Below are positions 8,079-17,716 of a stretch of 64,000 nt of DNA, in pieces. Below the pieces are notes generated by a model, which had not been told where the DNA came from, did no database searches, and saw only the letters and a list, made by a program, of their open reading frames with translations. The DNA is from Terasakiella brassicae. Lineage in GTDB: Bacteria; Pseudomonadota; Alphaproteobacteria; Rhodospirillales; Terasakiellaceae. The stretch covers positions 22,041 through 86,040 of the forward strand of contig NZ_BMHV01000017.1 of the NCBI RefSeq assembly GCF_014641495.1, in the 5' to 3' direction. Position numbers and translations under genes: made by a program. Position 1 is the stretch's first letter; every line of letters begins with the position of its first letter.

Positions 8079-9244
8079 TTGATAAATTCCTTACATTTAC
8101 TTTCAGGCTGATCAAAGCCGAGGGTGTCGAGTTCGCTATAGCGGTGCAAGAACCCCTCAATCGGGGCTTGTGTGACGAGGGAATGCGCTGCACTTAATGC
8201 AACAGGTTGACGCAACTGACCATTCCAAGGGCGGTAGGACAGTTTACGTCCTTTAAACCCGGCCAGTTCAAACTGTTGGCTGCGAACAAAACGGTTTAAG
8301 GTGTCGAAGTTTTTTGAATTTGTCCGGGTTGCAGCTTCACCGATGGTACGTACTGCGGCCCAAGCTGCGTAATCCCGTGCTGTCATGGGGCGTTTTGTCT
8401 GTTTTTTAAATCGGTTTTGCAGTTGTAAAGCTCCCCATTGTTCCTGCGTCCAGTACCATGCAGTGGGGAATAAGCCTTGCGTCCCAGCAACCGGGCGCGG
8501 GTCGAAAGTTCGGTAAATCATATATTCCCCAAAATCACCCAGTTCATCGGCGACCATCAGGATATCGTAGTCTTCCCCTTGCGTGAGGAGGGGGATTTCC
8601 GCCTGTGCACTGCGATAGGCATCACGTCCACCGTTCCAGATTTTTTCTGCAACGATTTTTGCACCGTACTTGCGCGCAGAGGCTTTAAGGGATGTCGCGA
8701 ATTTTTGATCAACATTATGGGGACCTTGGATCAAAAACCAATCTTTCCAGCGTTTTTTGACCAGATATTGTGCCAAGGCATCCGTGAGCATGGCCCGGCT
8801 GGGTATGGTATGGAGCAACCGGATATCACACGCCTGCTGGCGCAAGGCATTATCAGGGGCGCGACTGTTGAAAAACAGTACATTTTGATGTTTGGTCTGT
8901 TTTAAGATGGTCTGAAGGCTAACGCTTGGAAGATCGAGAACAAACAGGTTATGACCTTTGGTGACGAGTTGGTCGATGGTCTGTTGTACATTTGCGTCTT
9001 CTGCCAAAGTGATTGTGTCCAGCGTAAATTTTTGTTTAAGAAAACGTCCGGTCGTATTGTTGTCTTGCAAGGCGAGCAAAGCCCCCTGTACCCCCAGATC
9101 ATCAGGTGGCTCAATCAAATTGGACAGAACGGGCGGGTGTTCTACTTTTTGCGACACAAAAACGATGGAAATTGTTTCTACCTGTTTGGCTGCTGTTGGA
9201 AACGTCAGGCCTAATACGGCGATAAGGCAGAGCAAAAAACGCAT
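8075..9244 (-). CDS. ABC transporter substrate-binding protein, PQQ-dependent alcohol system
   Basis: A 389-residue exported protein with signal peptide MRFLLCLIAVLGLTFPTAA and a type-1 periplasmic-binding fold like branched-chain amino-acid binding proteins (TISIVFVSQKVEHPPVL, DWFLIQGPHNVDQKFATSL, MVADELGDFGEYMIYRT). This is the first gene of the minus-strand operon; the promoter lies in the 163-bp gap shared with the divergent gene at 9408, where a palindromic ATTCGACCTTTGTCGAAT is found. The ligand is unknown. Confidence 0.87.
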   Translation of the reverse strand: MRFLLCLIAVLGLTFPTAAKQVETISIVFVSQKVEHPPVLSNLIEPPDDLGVQGALLALQDNNTTGRFLKQKFTLDTITLAEDANVQQTIDQLVTKGHNLFVLDLPSVSLQTILKQTKHQNVLFFNSRAPDNALRQQACDIRLLHTIPSRAMLTDALAQYLVKKRWKDWFLIQGPHNVDQKFATSLKASARKYGAKIVAEKIWNGGRDAYRSAQAEIPLLTQGEDYDILMVADELGDFGEYMIYRTFDPRPVAGTQGLFPTAWYWTQEQWGALQLQNRFKKQTKRPMTARDYAAWAAVRTIGEAATRTNSKNFDTLNRFVRSQQFELAGFKGRKLSYRPWNGQLRQPVALSAAHSLVTQAPIEGFLHRYSELDTLGFDQPESKCKEFIK

Positions 9245-9324
9245 GAAACCAGACTCCCATTATGCATGAACGAACCGGCAATCCGGTATGTTTGCTATTA
9301 GAGCAACGTCACGCAAGCTTGAAA

Positions 9325-9342
9325 ATTCGACCTTTGTCGAAT
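9325..9342. promoter_or_regulatory. Putative operator between divergent PQQ-system operons
   Basis: ATTCGACCTTTGTCGAAT is a perfect inverted repeat of ATTCGAC around CTTT. It is 81 bp from the substrate-binding-protein gene and 66 bp from the divergent gene at 9408, so one site could serve both. It belongs to the nine-site motif family described under findings. Confidence 0.6.
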
Positions 9343-9407
9343 GGCAGAGGCAAGGACGGATTGTTAGCCTTATCCAAACGAAACAAATTTTAACAGGGAT
9401 GAGTTAG

Positions 9408-9830
9408 ATGAAACGTTTGAGTATTTTGGCATTTTGCCTTGTTGTTCTCAGTACTTCCGCTTTTGCAGAAGGGTATCTGGCCCGCAAGGCTGTGACCTTA
9501 CCGGATTTGATTTTGGGAACGGATGAAGCCGGTTATCAGGTGAGCCAGAAGCAATATGACCTTGAAACAGGAACGGCTTATCAATTGAAAATTGTCAGCA
9601 CCGGGCGCAAACCCTATGCACTGCGTAGTGCGGATTTCTTCAATTTTATCTGGTTGCGCAAAGTCGAGGCCGGCGAAATGGAAATCAAGGTATCCCATCT
9701 GTATGAGCTTGAATTTGAAGAAGAAAGCGAAGCCGAGCTCTTCTTTGTTCCGATCAAACCGGGCACCTACAAGCTTTATGCGGCAGGGCTGGAAGAAAAG
9801 GGCACATTTACCTCAATTCATGTGAAGTAG
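9408..9830 (+). CDS. Exported cupredoxin-like protein of the PQQ alcohol cluster
   Basis: A 140-residue secreted protein with signal peptide MKRLSILAFCLVVLSTSAFA. The remainder is rich in beta strands (YQLKIVSTGRKPYALRSADFFNFIWLRKVEAGEMEIKVSHLYELEFEEESEAELFFVPIKPGTYKLYAAG), a pattern like cupredoxin-fold proteins found near methanol/ethanol dehydrogenase genes. There is no obvious His-Cys-His-Met copper set, so copper binding is uncertain. It is the first gene of a rightward operon, opposite the ABC operon. Confidence 0.6.
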   Translation: MKRLSILAFCLVVLSTSAFAEGYLARKAVTLPDLILGTDEAGYQVSQKQYDLETGTAYQLKIVSTGRKPYALRSADFFNFIWLRKVEAGEMEIKVSHLYELEFEEESEAELFFVPIKPGTYKLYAAGLEEKGTFTSIHVK

Positions 9831-9836
9831 TGACCC

Positions 9837-10136
9837 ATGAAACGGATATGTCTCTCGCTTTTGATCCTTGTTGTGATGATGGGGCAGGCCAAGGCGGGCA
9901 ATCTGATCATCCATAATAAAACGGACCGACAAGTGAAAGTGTCTTCTGTTGGCGGTGCTGGGCGCATTGAAGGTGGGCAAACAAAATCAATTGCCTTTGC
10001 CAATGAAGAAAGGGTCGCGACCATCAATATCTGGTGGATGAACAATGCCCGACAGCTGTGTCAGATCGTTACCCCGTGGGAACGGACAATCATTGTGACA
10101 GGTCGTAAGGAAATAAAATGTTTATCCAAAAACTGA
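9837..10136 (+). CDS. Small secreted protein of unknown function
   Basis: A 99-residue protein with signal peptide MKRICLSLLILVVMMGQAKA and a mature domain of about 79 residues predicted to be beta-rich, with two Cys residues (RQLCQIV and EIKCLSKN) that could form a disulfide. It begins 6 bp after the previous stop and overlaps the next gene by 19 bp, so it belongs to the same operon. I do not recognise the family. Confidence 0.6.
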   Translation: MKRICLSLLILVVMMGQAKAGNLIIHNKTDRQVKVSSVGGAGRIEGGQTKSIAFANEERVATINIWWMNNARQLCQIVTPWERTIIVTGRKEIKCLSKN

Positions 10137-11101
10137 TTCCTTCTCGCCTAAAGTCGAATATCGGGCATGGCGGCAATTTGTTAAGGTCCTTGTATCTGAA
10201 GTTGCTTAAGCCTCAATCTCAGACGCATAAGGCCTCTGGCAGTGCGAACCTGTTGAAGGGGCTTTTAGCTCCCCTAACATTACTTGTATGCGCAAACCCA
10301 ACTCCCGGGTTTGCGCTTTCTTTTGATGATATCCAAGATCGTGGTGTGATTTCCGTTGCCGTCTATCGCGATTTTGCACCGTTTTCTTATCGTGAAAACG
10401 GGCAGGCAAAAGGTGTGGATGTCGAGATTGCACAGATTATTGCGGATGCACTGGGCGTGCGTTTGGATTTGTTTGAACTCAGCGCGGATGAGAACGTTGA
10501 TGATGATTTGCGCAATGCCATCTGGAAAGGTCATTTTCTGGATCGCAAGAAGGCTGATATTATGTTGCATGTCCCTTATGACAATGAATTGGCCCGGCGC
10601 AACGACTTGGTTGTTCTGCTTGCGCCTTACTATCGCGAAGACATGGTTGTTGCCCGTGATATTAAAAAATTGGGCCGGGATGCGACCTTGGGACATTTTC
10701 GTTATGAAAAAATAGCCGTCGAATTGGACAGCCTAGCCGATATTTATTTAAGTGCGGCATTTGGTGGCAGTATTCGAAATAACGTCCTGCATTTCCCAAC
10801 CATTCAAGAGGCGGCCGATCAGGCAATTGCGCAAAAAGCGTTTGGATTGATGGGACCGCGCAGCATGGTGGAGGCTGCCTTGGGGGAACATATGGCCCAA
10901 TACGATATCGGGAAGATACCGACACCGGGGCTGTCGCGGGAAAGCTGGTTGTTGGGTGTTGCGGTCAAAAGCGATTACCGCCAGTTGGGATATGCGGTCG
11001 GGGATATTATTGCCGCGATGGTTCTGGATGGGCGAATGAAGACGCTGTTTGAAAAATACGGGCTGACCTATACCCCGCCACCTGCAAGCTTTTATAATTA
11101 G
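10118..11101 (+). CDS. MxaJ/XoxJ-like quinoprotein-dehydrogenase-associated binding protein
   Basis: A 327-residue periplasmic protein with the type-2 solute-binding fold: FDDIQDRGVISVAVYRDFAPFSYRENGQAKGVDVEIAQIIADALGV is typical of the MxaJ/XoxJ group that accompanies PQQ dehydrogenases and may help deliver or activate the enzyme. The N-terminus is unusually long: about 45 polar residues precede the hydrophobic export segment (LLKGLLAPLTLLVCANPTPGFA). The only upstream Met lies inside the preceding gene, so the true start could be a non-ATG codon nearer the signal. A hairpin-like GCGCAAACCC region (10290-10315) lies at the signal-peptide end. Confidence 0.82.
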   Translation: MFIQKLIPSRLKSNIGHGGNLLRSLYLKLLKPQSQTHKASGSANLLKGLLAPLTLLVCANPTPGFALSFDDIQDRGVISVAVYRDFAPFSYRENGQAKGVDVEIAQIIADALGVRLDLFELSADENVDDDLRNAIWKGHFLDRKKADIMLHVPYDNELARRNDLVVLLAPYYREDMVVARDIKKLGRDATLGHFRYEKIAVELDSLADIYLSAAFGGSIRNNVLHFPTIQEAADQAIAQKAFGLMGPRSMVEAALGEHMAQYDIGKIPTPGLSRESWLLGVAVKSDYRQLGYAVGDIIAAMVLDGRMKTLFEKYGLTYTPPPASFYN

Positions 11102-11110
11102 GAGGCAGCT

Positions 11111-11875
11111 ATGCCTTATCTATTTGTCATTCCGTTCTTGTTAACGGTACTTTCCTTTTCGGCACAAGCGGGCAATATCGCCAAAGACCCGTTAAATTCA
11201 CCCATGTGGGAATATCTGGCCGAAGAAACGTTTGGGGAAAATGCAACGATTATTGTGGATGAAAACCTCAAGATTTTTGCCCCGACCAATGCGGAAAGCA
11301 ATTTTCAGGTTCCTGTTTCTGTGGATGCGTCCGCACTGGGGAAGGTGGAAGAGATTGTTTTGATGACCGATCTCAACCCCTTTCCAATTGCGGCGCATTT
11401 TTTCCCCATGAAGGCCAAACCTTATTTTGCAACGCGGGTGAAATTGAATGAAGGCAGCGTCATTCATGCAATCGCGAAAACACCGGATGGTATCTGGCAT
11501 ATGAATGGCACGTTTGTCAGTGCACAAGGCGGTGGATGTACGGCAGGACCGCAGCAAACAGCACAGGCCGACTGGGCAGATCATTTATTAGAGGCAAAAG
11601 GCCGTATCTGGCAACGCGTCGATAGCGAACGAATAAGGTTGAGTTTACGTCACCCGATGGATACGGGCCTGTCCGGGGATGTCCCGGTTTTTATCATCGA
11701 AGAGATTAATTTTAAAGACGCCAACGGATTATTGCTAAGCCGTTTTGAACTGAAAGAACCGATCAGTGAAAACCCGGTTCTGACACTTGATTTTCCCAAG
11801 GGAGGAGCGCCGTTGCGTATTTCCGGGCGAGACAACAATGCCAACGAATTTGATGTTGAAGTGGGGACAAGATGA
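11111..11875 (+). CDS. Quinoprotein dehydrogenase-associated SoxYZ-like carrier
   Basis: A 254-residue exported protein (signal ending FSAQA) that joins a SoxY-like and a SoxZ-like domain. The SoxY part ends in the swinging-arm-like sequence FVSAQGGGCTAG near residue 140, where Cys could carry a ligand; the C-terminal half (SERIRLSLRHPMDTG through DFPKGGAPLRISGRDNN) is SoxZ-like. Such fusions occur with PQQ dehydrogenases and are thought to act in a periplasmic relay with the metallohydrolase encoded next. RBS AGGAGG lies 6 bp before the start. Confidence 0.86.
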   Translation: MPYLFVIPFLLTVLSFSAQAGNIAKDPLNSPMWEYLAEETFGENATIIVDENLKIFAPTNAESNFQVPVSVDASALGKVEEIVLMTDLNPFPIAAHFFPMKAKPYFATRVKLNEGSVIHAIAKTPDGIWHMNGTFVSAQGGGCTAGPQQTAQADWADHLLEAKGRIWQRVDSERIRLSLRHPMDTGLSGDVPVFIIEEINFKDANGLLLSRFELKEPISENPVLTLDFPKGGAPLRISGRDNNANEFDVEVGTR

Positions 11876-12816
11876 TGAGATGGGGAATATGGTGTGTGGT
11901 ATGGGGCGTATTGATGTCTTTTGCTCACAACAGTATGGCTGATGATTTGTCTTATGATTTGAAGGCGCAAAAAGTTGGGGACGGGGTCTATGTTTTTATC
12001 GGCAGCACGGATCATTTCAATCGCGAAAACGGTGGTAATATCGTCAATACCGGTTTCTTAATTGGTGAAACGGGCGTGGTGGTTATCGACACTGGCCCCT
12101 CTTTAAAATACGGTAATGAAATGCGTGCGGCGATTGGCGCAATAACGCCAAAACCCGTTCGCCATGTGATTATTACCCATCATCACCCCGATCATTTTTT
12201 AGGGAACCTGGCGTTTGATGATGCCCAAATATGGGCGATGGATGAAACCATTCAGGCCATAGACCGCGAAGGCGAAGGCCTGCTGGAAAACATGTATCGC
12301 ATGGTCGGGGACTGGATGATCGACACAACGCTTGTCAAACCCGGTCATTCCATCAACCAATCCCATATGGATCTGTCAGGGCGTAAAATACAGTTCATGC
12401 CGCTTCAAGGGCATACAAAAGGCGATTTAGCAGTTTTTGATGAGAAAAGCGGTGTGCTGTTTAGTGGGGATTTAGCCTTTCACAATCGCACACCGACAAC
12501 ACCTCATGCCGATATTGTACAATGGATGCATGCTTTGGAACAGTTGGAAAAACATCCTTATAATGTTGTTGTGCCCGGTCATGGTCCGGTGGAACGTGAC
12601 GGGCGTTCATTTAAACAGACGCTGGATTATCTGATCTGGCTGCGTAAAACATTGTATCAGGCGGCGGAAAATGGCCTTGAAATGACCGAGGTTATGCGTC
12701 TGGATATCCCGCAACGTTTTCAATCTTTGTCTGTGGCGCGTGCGGAGTTTGTGCGTTCTGTGGCGTATTTGTGGCCCGCGATTGTCGAAGAGACTTTGCC
12801 GCGTCTTTACGACTAA
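11872..12816 (+). CDS. Quinoprotein relay system zinc metallohydrolase
   Basis: A 314-residue exported metallo-beta-lactamase-fold protein. The metal motif THHHPDHFLGN (HxHxDH) is near residue 103, further ligands are in LQGHTKGDLAVF and FSGDLAFHNRTP, and the last His in VPGHGPV. A signal peptide precedes (CVVWGVLMSFAHNSMA). It belongs to the SoxH-related group found with SoxYZ-like carriers in PQQ-dehydrogenase clusters; the reaction is not established. Its ATG overlaps the carrier stop as ATGATGA, so translation is coupled. Confidence 0.88.
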   Translation: MMRWGIWCVVWGVLMSFAHNSMADDLSYDLKAQKVGDGVYVFIGSTDHFNRENGGNIVNTGFLIGETGVVVIDTGPSLKYGNEMRAAIGAITPKPVRHVIITHHHPDHFLGNLAFDDAQIWAMDETIQAIDREGEGLLENMYRMVGDWMIDTTLVKPGHSINQSHMDLSGRKIQFMPLQGHTKGDLAVFDEKSGVLFSGDLAFHNRTPTTPHADIVQWMHALEQLEKHPYNVVVPGHGPVERDGRSFKQTLDYLIWLRKTLYQAAENGLEMTEVMRLDIPQRFQSLSVARAEFVRSVAYLWPAIVEETLPRLYD

Positions 12817-12861
12817 AGTTGAAGGCTTGAAACGTTCCAAAACCGCTGTAAATGGGCTTTG

Positions 12862-12880
12862 TTCGACTTTTTGCCAATAT
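12862..12880 (+). promoter_or_regulatory. Putative operator upstream of the PQQ alcohol dehydrogenase
   Basis: TTCGACTTTTTGCCAATAT lies 115 bp upstream of the dehydrogenase start in the 178-bp gap after the metallohydrolase gene. It matches the cluster-wide motif, and agrees in 16 of 17 positions with the inverted copy at 20104-20120. Confidence 0.6.
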
Positions 12881-12994
12881 TGCATAACAACCCGTCCCCT
12901 CATAGTGGAAGCAGTCTTTGAAGCATGTGCAAAACATGCCGACTGAACATTATTTTTTTGAGGCTTTCACTTTCCTTGGAAGGGAGACATATAT

Positions 12995-14731
12995 ATGAAA
13001 CGGGCACTATTCACGACAGCCGCCTTGGGGTGGCTGGCACTGGGGGCACTTGGTTCCAACGCTGCACTGGCAAAGGTTACCAATGAGGATATTCTCAATG
13101 ATGACAAAAACACCTCCCAAGTCGTAACCGATGGCATGGGCTTGCAGGCCCAACGTTTTAGCCCCCTGAATAAAATCAATCTGAAAACCGTGAAAAAACT
13201 GGTTCCGGCATGGACCTTTTCTTTCGGCGGGGAAAAACAGCGCGGTCAAGAGGCCCAGCCACTGGTTGCGGATGGGGTGATGTATGTCACAGGGTCTTAT
13301 TCCCGTCTGTTTGCCATTGATGTGAAAACGGGCGAAGAGCTATGGCAATATGATGCACGTCTGCCCGATGGGATTATGCCGTGCTGTGATGTGATCAACC
13401 GGGGGGCGGCGTTGTATGAAGACATGGTCTATTTTGGGACGCTGGACGCCAAAATCGTCGCCTTAGATGCCAAAACAGGCAAGGTGAAATGGAAAAAGAA
13501 AGTCGGTGATTACAAGGCTGGTTATTCCCTGACGGCGACACCGTTGATTGTTGAAGGTAAAGTCGTAACCGGTGTGTCCGGTGGTGAGTTTGGCATTGTT
13601 GGCAAGGTTGAAGCCCGTGATGCAAAAACCGGTGAACTTGTTTGGTCCCGTCCGACGATCGAAGGTCACATGGGCACTTTAAACGGCAAAGACAGCACCA
13701 TGACCGGTGTGAAAAATGCGAGCTGGCCGGGGGATATGTGGAAGTATGGCGGTGGTGCGACTTGGCTGGGTGGCACCTATGACCCGGAAACACGCCAGCT
13801 GTTTTTCGGAACAGGGAACCCGGCACCGTGGAATTCCCACTTGCGTCCCGGTGATAACCTTTATACCGCATCCCGTCTGGCCATCGATATTGATACGGGT
13901 GAAATCAATTGGCATTATCAGACCACGCCGCACGATGGCTGGGACTTTGACGGTGTGAACGAAGTGGTTTCTTATAACCTTGATGGTAAAAAACTGGCGG
14001 CAACCGCAGACCGTAACGGATTTTTCTATGTTCTGGACCGGACCAACGGGAAACTGCAAAATGCCACACCGTTTGTAAAAGATATCACTTGGGCAAAGGG
14101 CATTGATCTTAAAACAGGCCGCCCGATGTATAGCGAAACAGGTCGTCCGGGCAACCCGATGGATGCCGAAGGCGGTAAAAAAGGCAAGGCCATTTTCTCT
14201 ATCCCTTCTTTCTTGGGTGGTAAAAACTGGATGCCGATGGCGTACAGCCCGGTGACCGAAACATTCTATGTGCCGTCAAATGAATGGGGCATGGATATCT
14301 GGAACGAGCCGATTACCTACAAAAAAGGGGCTGCCTATCTGGGGGCTGGTTTTACCATTAAGCCTTTGTTTGAAGATTACATCGGCTCGTTGAAAGCGAT
14401 TGATCCGCGTACAGGTAAAATCAAATGGGAATATAAGAATAACGCGCCGTTATGGGGCGGGGTGATGACAACGCCGGAACTTGTCTTTACAGGCACACCG
14501 GAAGGTTATCTGAAAGCCTTTAACGCCAATAACGGCGAAGAGGTCTGGAAATTCAATACTGGTTCCGGGATTGTCGGTTCCCCCATTACATGGGAACAGG
14601 ATGGTGAACAGTATGTCGCGGTCGTATCCGGTTGGGGCGGCGCGGTTCCTTTGTGGGGCGGTGACGTAGCCAAACGGATTAAGAATTTGAACCAAGGCGG
14701 CAGTGTTTGGGTCTTTAAACTGGTTATGTAG
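12995..14731 (+). CDS. PQQ-dependent alcohol dehydrogenase, lanthanide (PedH/ExaF-like) type
   Basis: A 578-residue periplasmic quinoprotein, close to the usual length of methanol/ethanol dehydrogenases. It has a signal peptide ([23 protein letters not shown]), an eight-bladed propeller with repeats such as [24 protein letters not shown], and adjacent Cys130-Cys131 ([16 protein letters not shown]) for the rare vicinal disulfide. In WDFDG the catalytic base is Asp317, and Asp319 two residues on is the extra carboxylate that marks lanthanide-binding enzymes; calcium enzymes have Ala or Ser there. The CCDVINRG context is closer to ethanol-type ExaA/PedH/ExaF than to XoxF, so alcohols other than methanol are likely substrates. 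RBS GGAAGGGAG precedes the start. Confidence 0.93.
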   Translation: MKRALFTTAALGWLALGALGSNAALAKVTNEDILNDDKNTSQVVTDGMGLQAQRFSPLNKINLKTVKKLVPAWTFSFGGEKQRGQEAQPLVADGVMYVTGSYSRLFAIDVKTGEELWQYDARLPDGIMPCCDVINRGAALYEDMVYFGTLDAKIVALDAKTGKVKWKKKVGDYKAGYSLTATPLIVEGKVVTGVSGGEFGIVGKVEARDAKTGELVWSRPTIEGHMGTLNGKDSTMTGVKNASWPGDMWKYGGGATWLGGTYDPETRQLFFGTGNPAPWNSHLRPGDNLYTASRLAIDIDTGEINWHYQTTPHDGWDFDGVNEVVSYNLDGKKLAATADRNGFFYVLDRTNGKLQNATPFVKDITWAKGIDLKTGRPMYSETGRPGNPMDAEGGKKGKAIFSIPSFLGGKNWMPMAYSPVTETFYVPSNEWGMDIWNEPITYKKGAAYLGAGFTIKPLFEDYIGSLKAIDPRTGKIKWEYKNNAPLWGGVMTTPELVFTGTPEGYLKAFNANNGEEVWKFNTGSGIVGSPITWEQDGEQYVAVVSGWGGAVPLWGGDVAKRIKNLNQGGSVWVFKLVM

Positions 14732-14775
14732 TCCCGGTTGCAAAAAAATAAAATTACATCTACGACCTTTGGAGG

Positions 14776-14803
14776 AGGGATGAAGTCTTTGGGCTTCATC
14801 CCT
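14776..14803 (+). terminator. Hairpin after the alcohol dehydrogenase gene
   Basis: AGGGATGAAG and CTTCATCCCT form a 10-bp perfect stem around TCTTTGGG, 45 bp after the stop. The following T-run is weak (TTCTGGTATAT), so it may be a partial terminator or a processing/stability hairpin. A partial copy of the operator motif (CTACGACCTTTGG) lies just before it. Confidence 0.55.
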
Positions 14804-14869
14804 TCTGGTATATAATCACCGGAAATACATAAAATAAAATACTACCTTTAACTGAGGTTCTCTGGGACG

Positions 14870-15505
14870 ATGTACACATTTTTAATCGCTGATGACCATC
14901 CGTTATTTCGCGATGCCATCAAACAAGTTGTTGACGAACGTTGGCCTGATGCAACGATTATTGAAGTTTCCACCTTGGAAGAGGCACGGGAACAGGCCAT
15001 CGAAAATGACGATCTGGATATTGTTTTACTGGATTTAAATATGCCGGGTGCCGAAGGTTTTTCCGGTCTTTTGGGAATCCGAAACGCAGCCCCCGTGTTG
15101 CCGGTGGTTATTGTCTCGGCGGAAGAAAGCCCGGATGTTATCCAGCGCGCGTTGACCTGCGGGGCGTTGGGGTTTATCCCGAAATCATCCAGCAAGGAAC
15201 GTATCGGTGATGCGGTCCATGCGGTGTTGCTTGGGAAAACGTTTGTGCCACCGGAACTGGCAGAAGCCATTGAAGAAAAACGCCGTGTCGATGACGGGCT
15301 GCGCGAACGTGCTGCTTTGCTGACCCCAGCCGAGGTGGGCGTGTTGGAACTGCTGACGTTGGGTAAGCCTAATAAAATTATCGCTTATGAATTGGATATC
15401 AAAGAGTCCACCGTCAAGGCACATATATCGGCCATCTTGCGTAAACTGGGTGTGCATAGCCGGACACAGGCGGTTCTTATGGCAAAAACGCTGGATTTTG
15501 GTTAA
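14870..15505 (+). CDS. LuxR/NarL-family response regulator
   Basis: A 211-residue two-component regulator. The receiver (FLIADDHPLFRDAI; phospho-acceptor Asp in IVLLDLNMPG near residue 55; Lys in GFIPKSS) is followed by a LuxR-type HTH (LTPAEVGVLELLTLGKPNKIIAYELDIKESTVKAHISAILRKLGV). By position it resembles AgmR/ExaE/PedR-type activators of PQQ alcohol systems. It lies between the dehydrogenase and a convergent hybrid kinase gene 6 bp away, and is the best candidate to bind the repeated 17-bp motif. Cognate kinase assignment is inference. Confidence 0.9.
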   Translation: MYTFLIADDHPLFRDAIKQVVDERWPDATIIEVSTLEEAREQAIENDDLDIVLLDLNMPGAEGFSGLLGIRNAAPVLPVVIVSAEESPDVIQRALTCGALGFIPKSSSKERIGDAVHAVLLGKTFVPPELAEAIEEKRRVDDGLRERAALLTPAEVGVLELLTLGKPNKIIAYELDIKESTVKAHISAILRKLGVHSRTQAVLMAKTLDFG

Positions 15506-15511
15506 GGCTTT

Positions 15512-17716
15512 TTACAAGCGGTTTCCATTGGCGATGTGTGATAACCATGCGCGCAGTTTTGCGGGTTTTAAAGGCTTGTTCAGCAATGCATAGCCATGTG
15601 AGCTGACGCTTGCGCGGATTTCGTCTGTGCGATCCGCCGTTAAAACCATCGCCGGAAAATGTGGTCGGTAATCACGTTTTAGGGCCCCCAGTAAATCCAG
15701 TCCCGTGTCCCCATCATCTAAATGATAATCAGCAATAATGGCATCGGGGAAATAGCCCAGACCATCTAAAAGCTGTACGGTTTCTTTGCGGGAGCCAGCG
15801 GTGAGAACTTTACAGTCCCAGTTTTCCATCAGGCTTTGCATGCCGTACTGAATGTCATTTTCATTATCGATAATCAAGACAGTCAGCCCGTTCATATGCT
15901 CGGTAAAAATTTTGGTTTGCACAACTGGCGGGGAGGGGATGGGGTTTTGACTGAGCGGGACCTCCACACTGAAACAGGCACCGTTATTAATCTCGGATTT
16001 CAAGAGGATTTTATGCCCTAGCGTTTGTGCAATCCGTTTGACGATAGCGAGCCCCAATCCGGCACCTTTTTCCGTTTGATCTGTCCGGTCTAATTGGCGA
16101 AATTCTTCAAAAATGCGTTCCTGATCTTTCTGGGCGATCCCATTGCCGGAATCATAAACGCAAAGGTGTAAGTTCTCCCCTTCCCGTTTTGCCCCGACCA
16201 AAATGCGCCCGCTATCCGTATAGCGCACGGCGTTGCTGACAAAATTGCGCAAGACACGGGATAATAATTTGGGGTCACTGTTCACGAATACCGAAGTCGG
16301 GATCACTTTTAACGCGATGCCTTTTTGGGCTGCGATTGGGCCGTATTCTTCTTGAAGGCGGTTGAATAAATCACTTAACGGGAAATCCGCAATTACCACG
16401 GGGACAGCACCGGCATCCAGTTTTGAAATTTCCAAAAGGGCGCTGAGCAAACTTTCCACACCTTTCAGGGCAAAGTCGGCACGTTCGACCAGAGGGCGGT
16501 TTTTGTCATCCAATGCCCGTTCCAAAAGTGTGGAGATAAACAGCCGGGCGGCATTCAGGGGCTGTAAAAGATCGTGACTTGCCGCTGCCAAAAAACGGGT
16601 TTTGGACAAGTTGGCTTCCTCGGCGGCTTCTTTCGCGATGTGCAATTCGTCAGTGCGTTCGCGTACGCGTTCTTCAAGATTTTCTTTGGCTTCGCGTAAT
16701 TCTTCCGCTGCCTGACGGCGGGCGGTAATATCGCTGTAGGTTGTGACAAAACCACCACCGGGCATGGGGTTGCGTTGAACTTCCACGACCTGCCCGTTGG
16801 GGCGGGTATATTCAAAATAAAGCGGTTCCTGCGCCCGGGCCCGTTGAATGCGTTCTTGATAAGCGTCTTCCGTTTTGGGGCCAAATTCCCCGCGAAAGAC
16901 ATTGAACCGGGTATAACGTTCGTAGGTCATATGATGTTCGACCAACCCGTCGGGCAGGTCCAGCAATTCGATGAAGCGTTGGTTCCAAGCAACCAGTTTT
17001 AAATCCTTGTCAAAGACCGAGACCCCTTGACGCAAATTGTCCAATGTGGATTGCAACAGGACGTTTTGTTCAGCCAGTTCGCGTTCGCGCCGGATTTGTT
17101 CTTCAGCCTTAATATCGGTGATGTCGGTATAGACACCGACAATTCCACCGTCTTTTGTCGGGCGTTCATTGATTTTTAGCCAACGACCGTCTTTTAACTG
17201 AATGACGAAGGATTCTTTTGGGTTACGATGACGGTTTAAACGTTCCTTAAGCCAGTCAATGGGACTTTCCACGTCTTCCGGCACGACATATTGGCGCACC
17301 AGTTTACGGGCCATATCTTCAAAACGTGTCCCATAGGGTACATCATTTTGGTGATTGCCCCAAAAATCCCAAAACTTGTTATTACACAGGATAAGACGGT
17401 CTTCCTTGTCGTACAGGGCAAAGCCTTCCGATACACTTTCGACGGCTTCTTCCAAACGAATGCGCGAGGTTTCGGCTTCACCTTTGGTGCGTTTGAGTTC
17501 CAGATTAACTTTTTCCAGAGACCCCAATGCCTGTTCCAGCTGGTGAGTACGTTCACGAACTTTTTCATCCAGCAAGGTTGCGGTTTGAAAAGAAGAATAA
17601 GCCCCGCCTTGGACGTCCAGCGTGCGCTCCACCTGTTTCATCAAAGCGGAAATGATTTTGCGCAGTTTGAGGGTTTCATCCGCCGTTCCGGTGGGGATAT
17701 CAAGGGCATCAATCAT
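15512..17716 (-). CDS. Hybrid sensor histidine kinase with two PAS domains and a receiver
   Basis: A 734-residue kinase starting at MIDALDIPTGTADETLKL, chosen because the ATG overlaps the FIST gene stop (ATGATTGA) and follows GGAGGGACGC; a longer frame reaches 17896 inside that gene. Order: coiled coil, PAS (VSEGFALYDKEDRLILCNNKFWDFWG), second PAS (RQGVSVFDKDLKLVAWNQRF), coiled coil, HisKA with phospho-His in FLAAASHDLLQPLNAARLF, HATPase (NAVRYTDSG, GNGIAQKD, KGAGLGLAIVKRI), then a receiver (LIIDNENDIQYGM, Asp in AIIADYHLDDGDTG). No membrane segment, so it is cytosolic. Related to ErcS/NahK-like kinases of ethanol oxidation; the partner is probably the FIST protein. Confidence 0.92.
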   Translation of the reverse strand: MIDALDIPTGTADETLKLRKIISALMKQVERTLDVQGGAYSSFQTATLLDEKVRERTHQLEQALGSLEKVNLELKRTKGEAETSRIRLEEAVESVSEGFALYDKEDRLILCNNKFWDFWGNHQNDVPYGTRFEDMARKLVRQYVVPEDVESPIDWLKERLNRHRNPKESFVIQLKDGRWLKINERPTKDGGIVGVYTDITDIKAEEQIRRERELAEQNVLLQSTLDNLRQGVSVFDKDLKLVAWNQRFIELLDLPDGLVEHHMTYERYTRFNVFRGEFGPKTEDAYQERIQRARAQEPLYFEYTRPNGQVVEVQRNPMPGGGFVTTYSDITARRQAAEELREAKENLEERVRERTDELHIAKEAAEEANLSKTRFLAAASHDLLQPLNAARLFISTLLERALDDKNRPLVERADFALKGVESLLSALLEISKLDAGAVPVVIADFPLSDLFNRLQEEYGPIAAQKGIALKVIPTSVFVNSDPKLLSRVLRNFVSNAVRYTDSGRILVGAKREGENLHLCVYDSGNGIAQKDQERIFEEFRQLDRTDQTEKGAGLGLAIVKRIAQTLGHKILLKSEINNGACFSVEVPLSQNPIPSPPVVQTKIFTEHMNGLTVLIIDNENDIQYGMQSLMENWDCKVLTAGSRKETVQLLDGLGYFPDAIIADYHLDDGDTGLDLLGALKRDYRPHFPAMVLTADRTDEIRASVSSHGYALLNKPLKPAKLRAWLSHIANGNRL

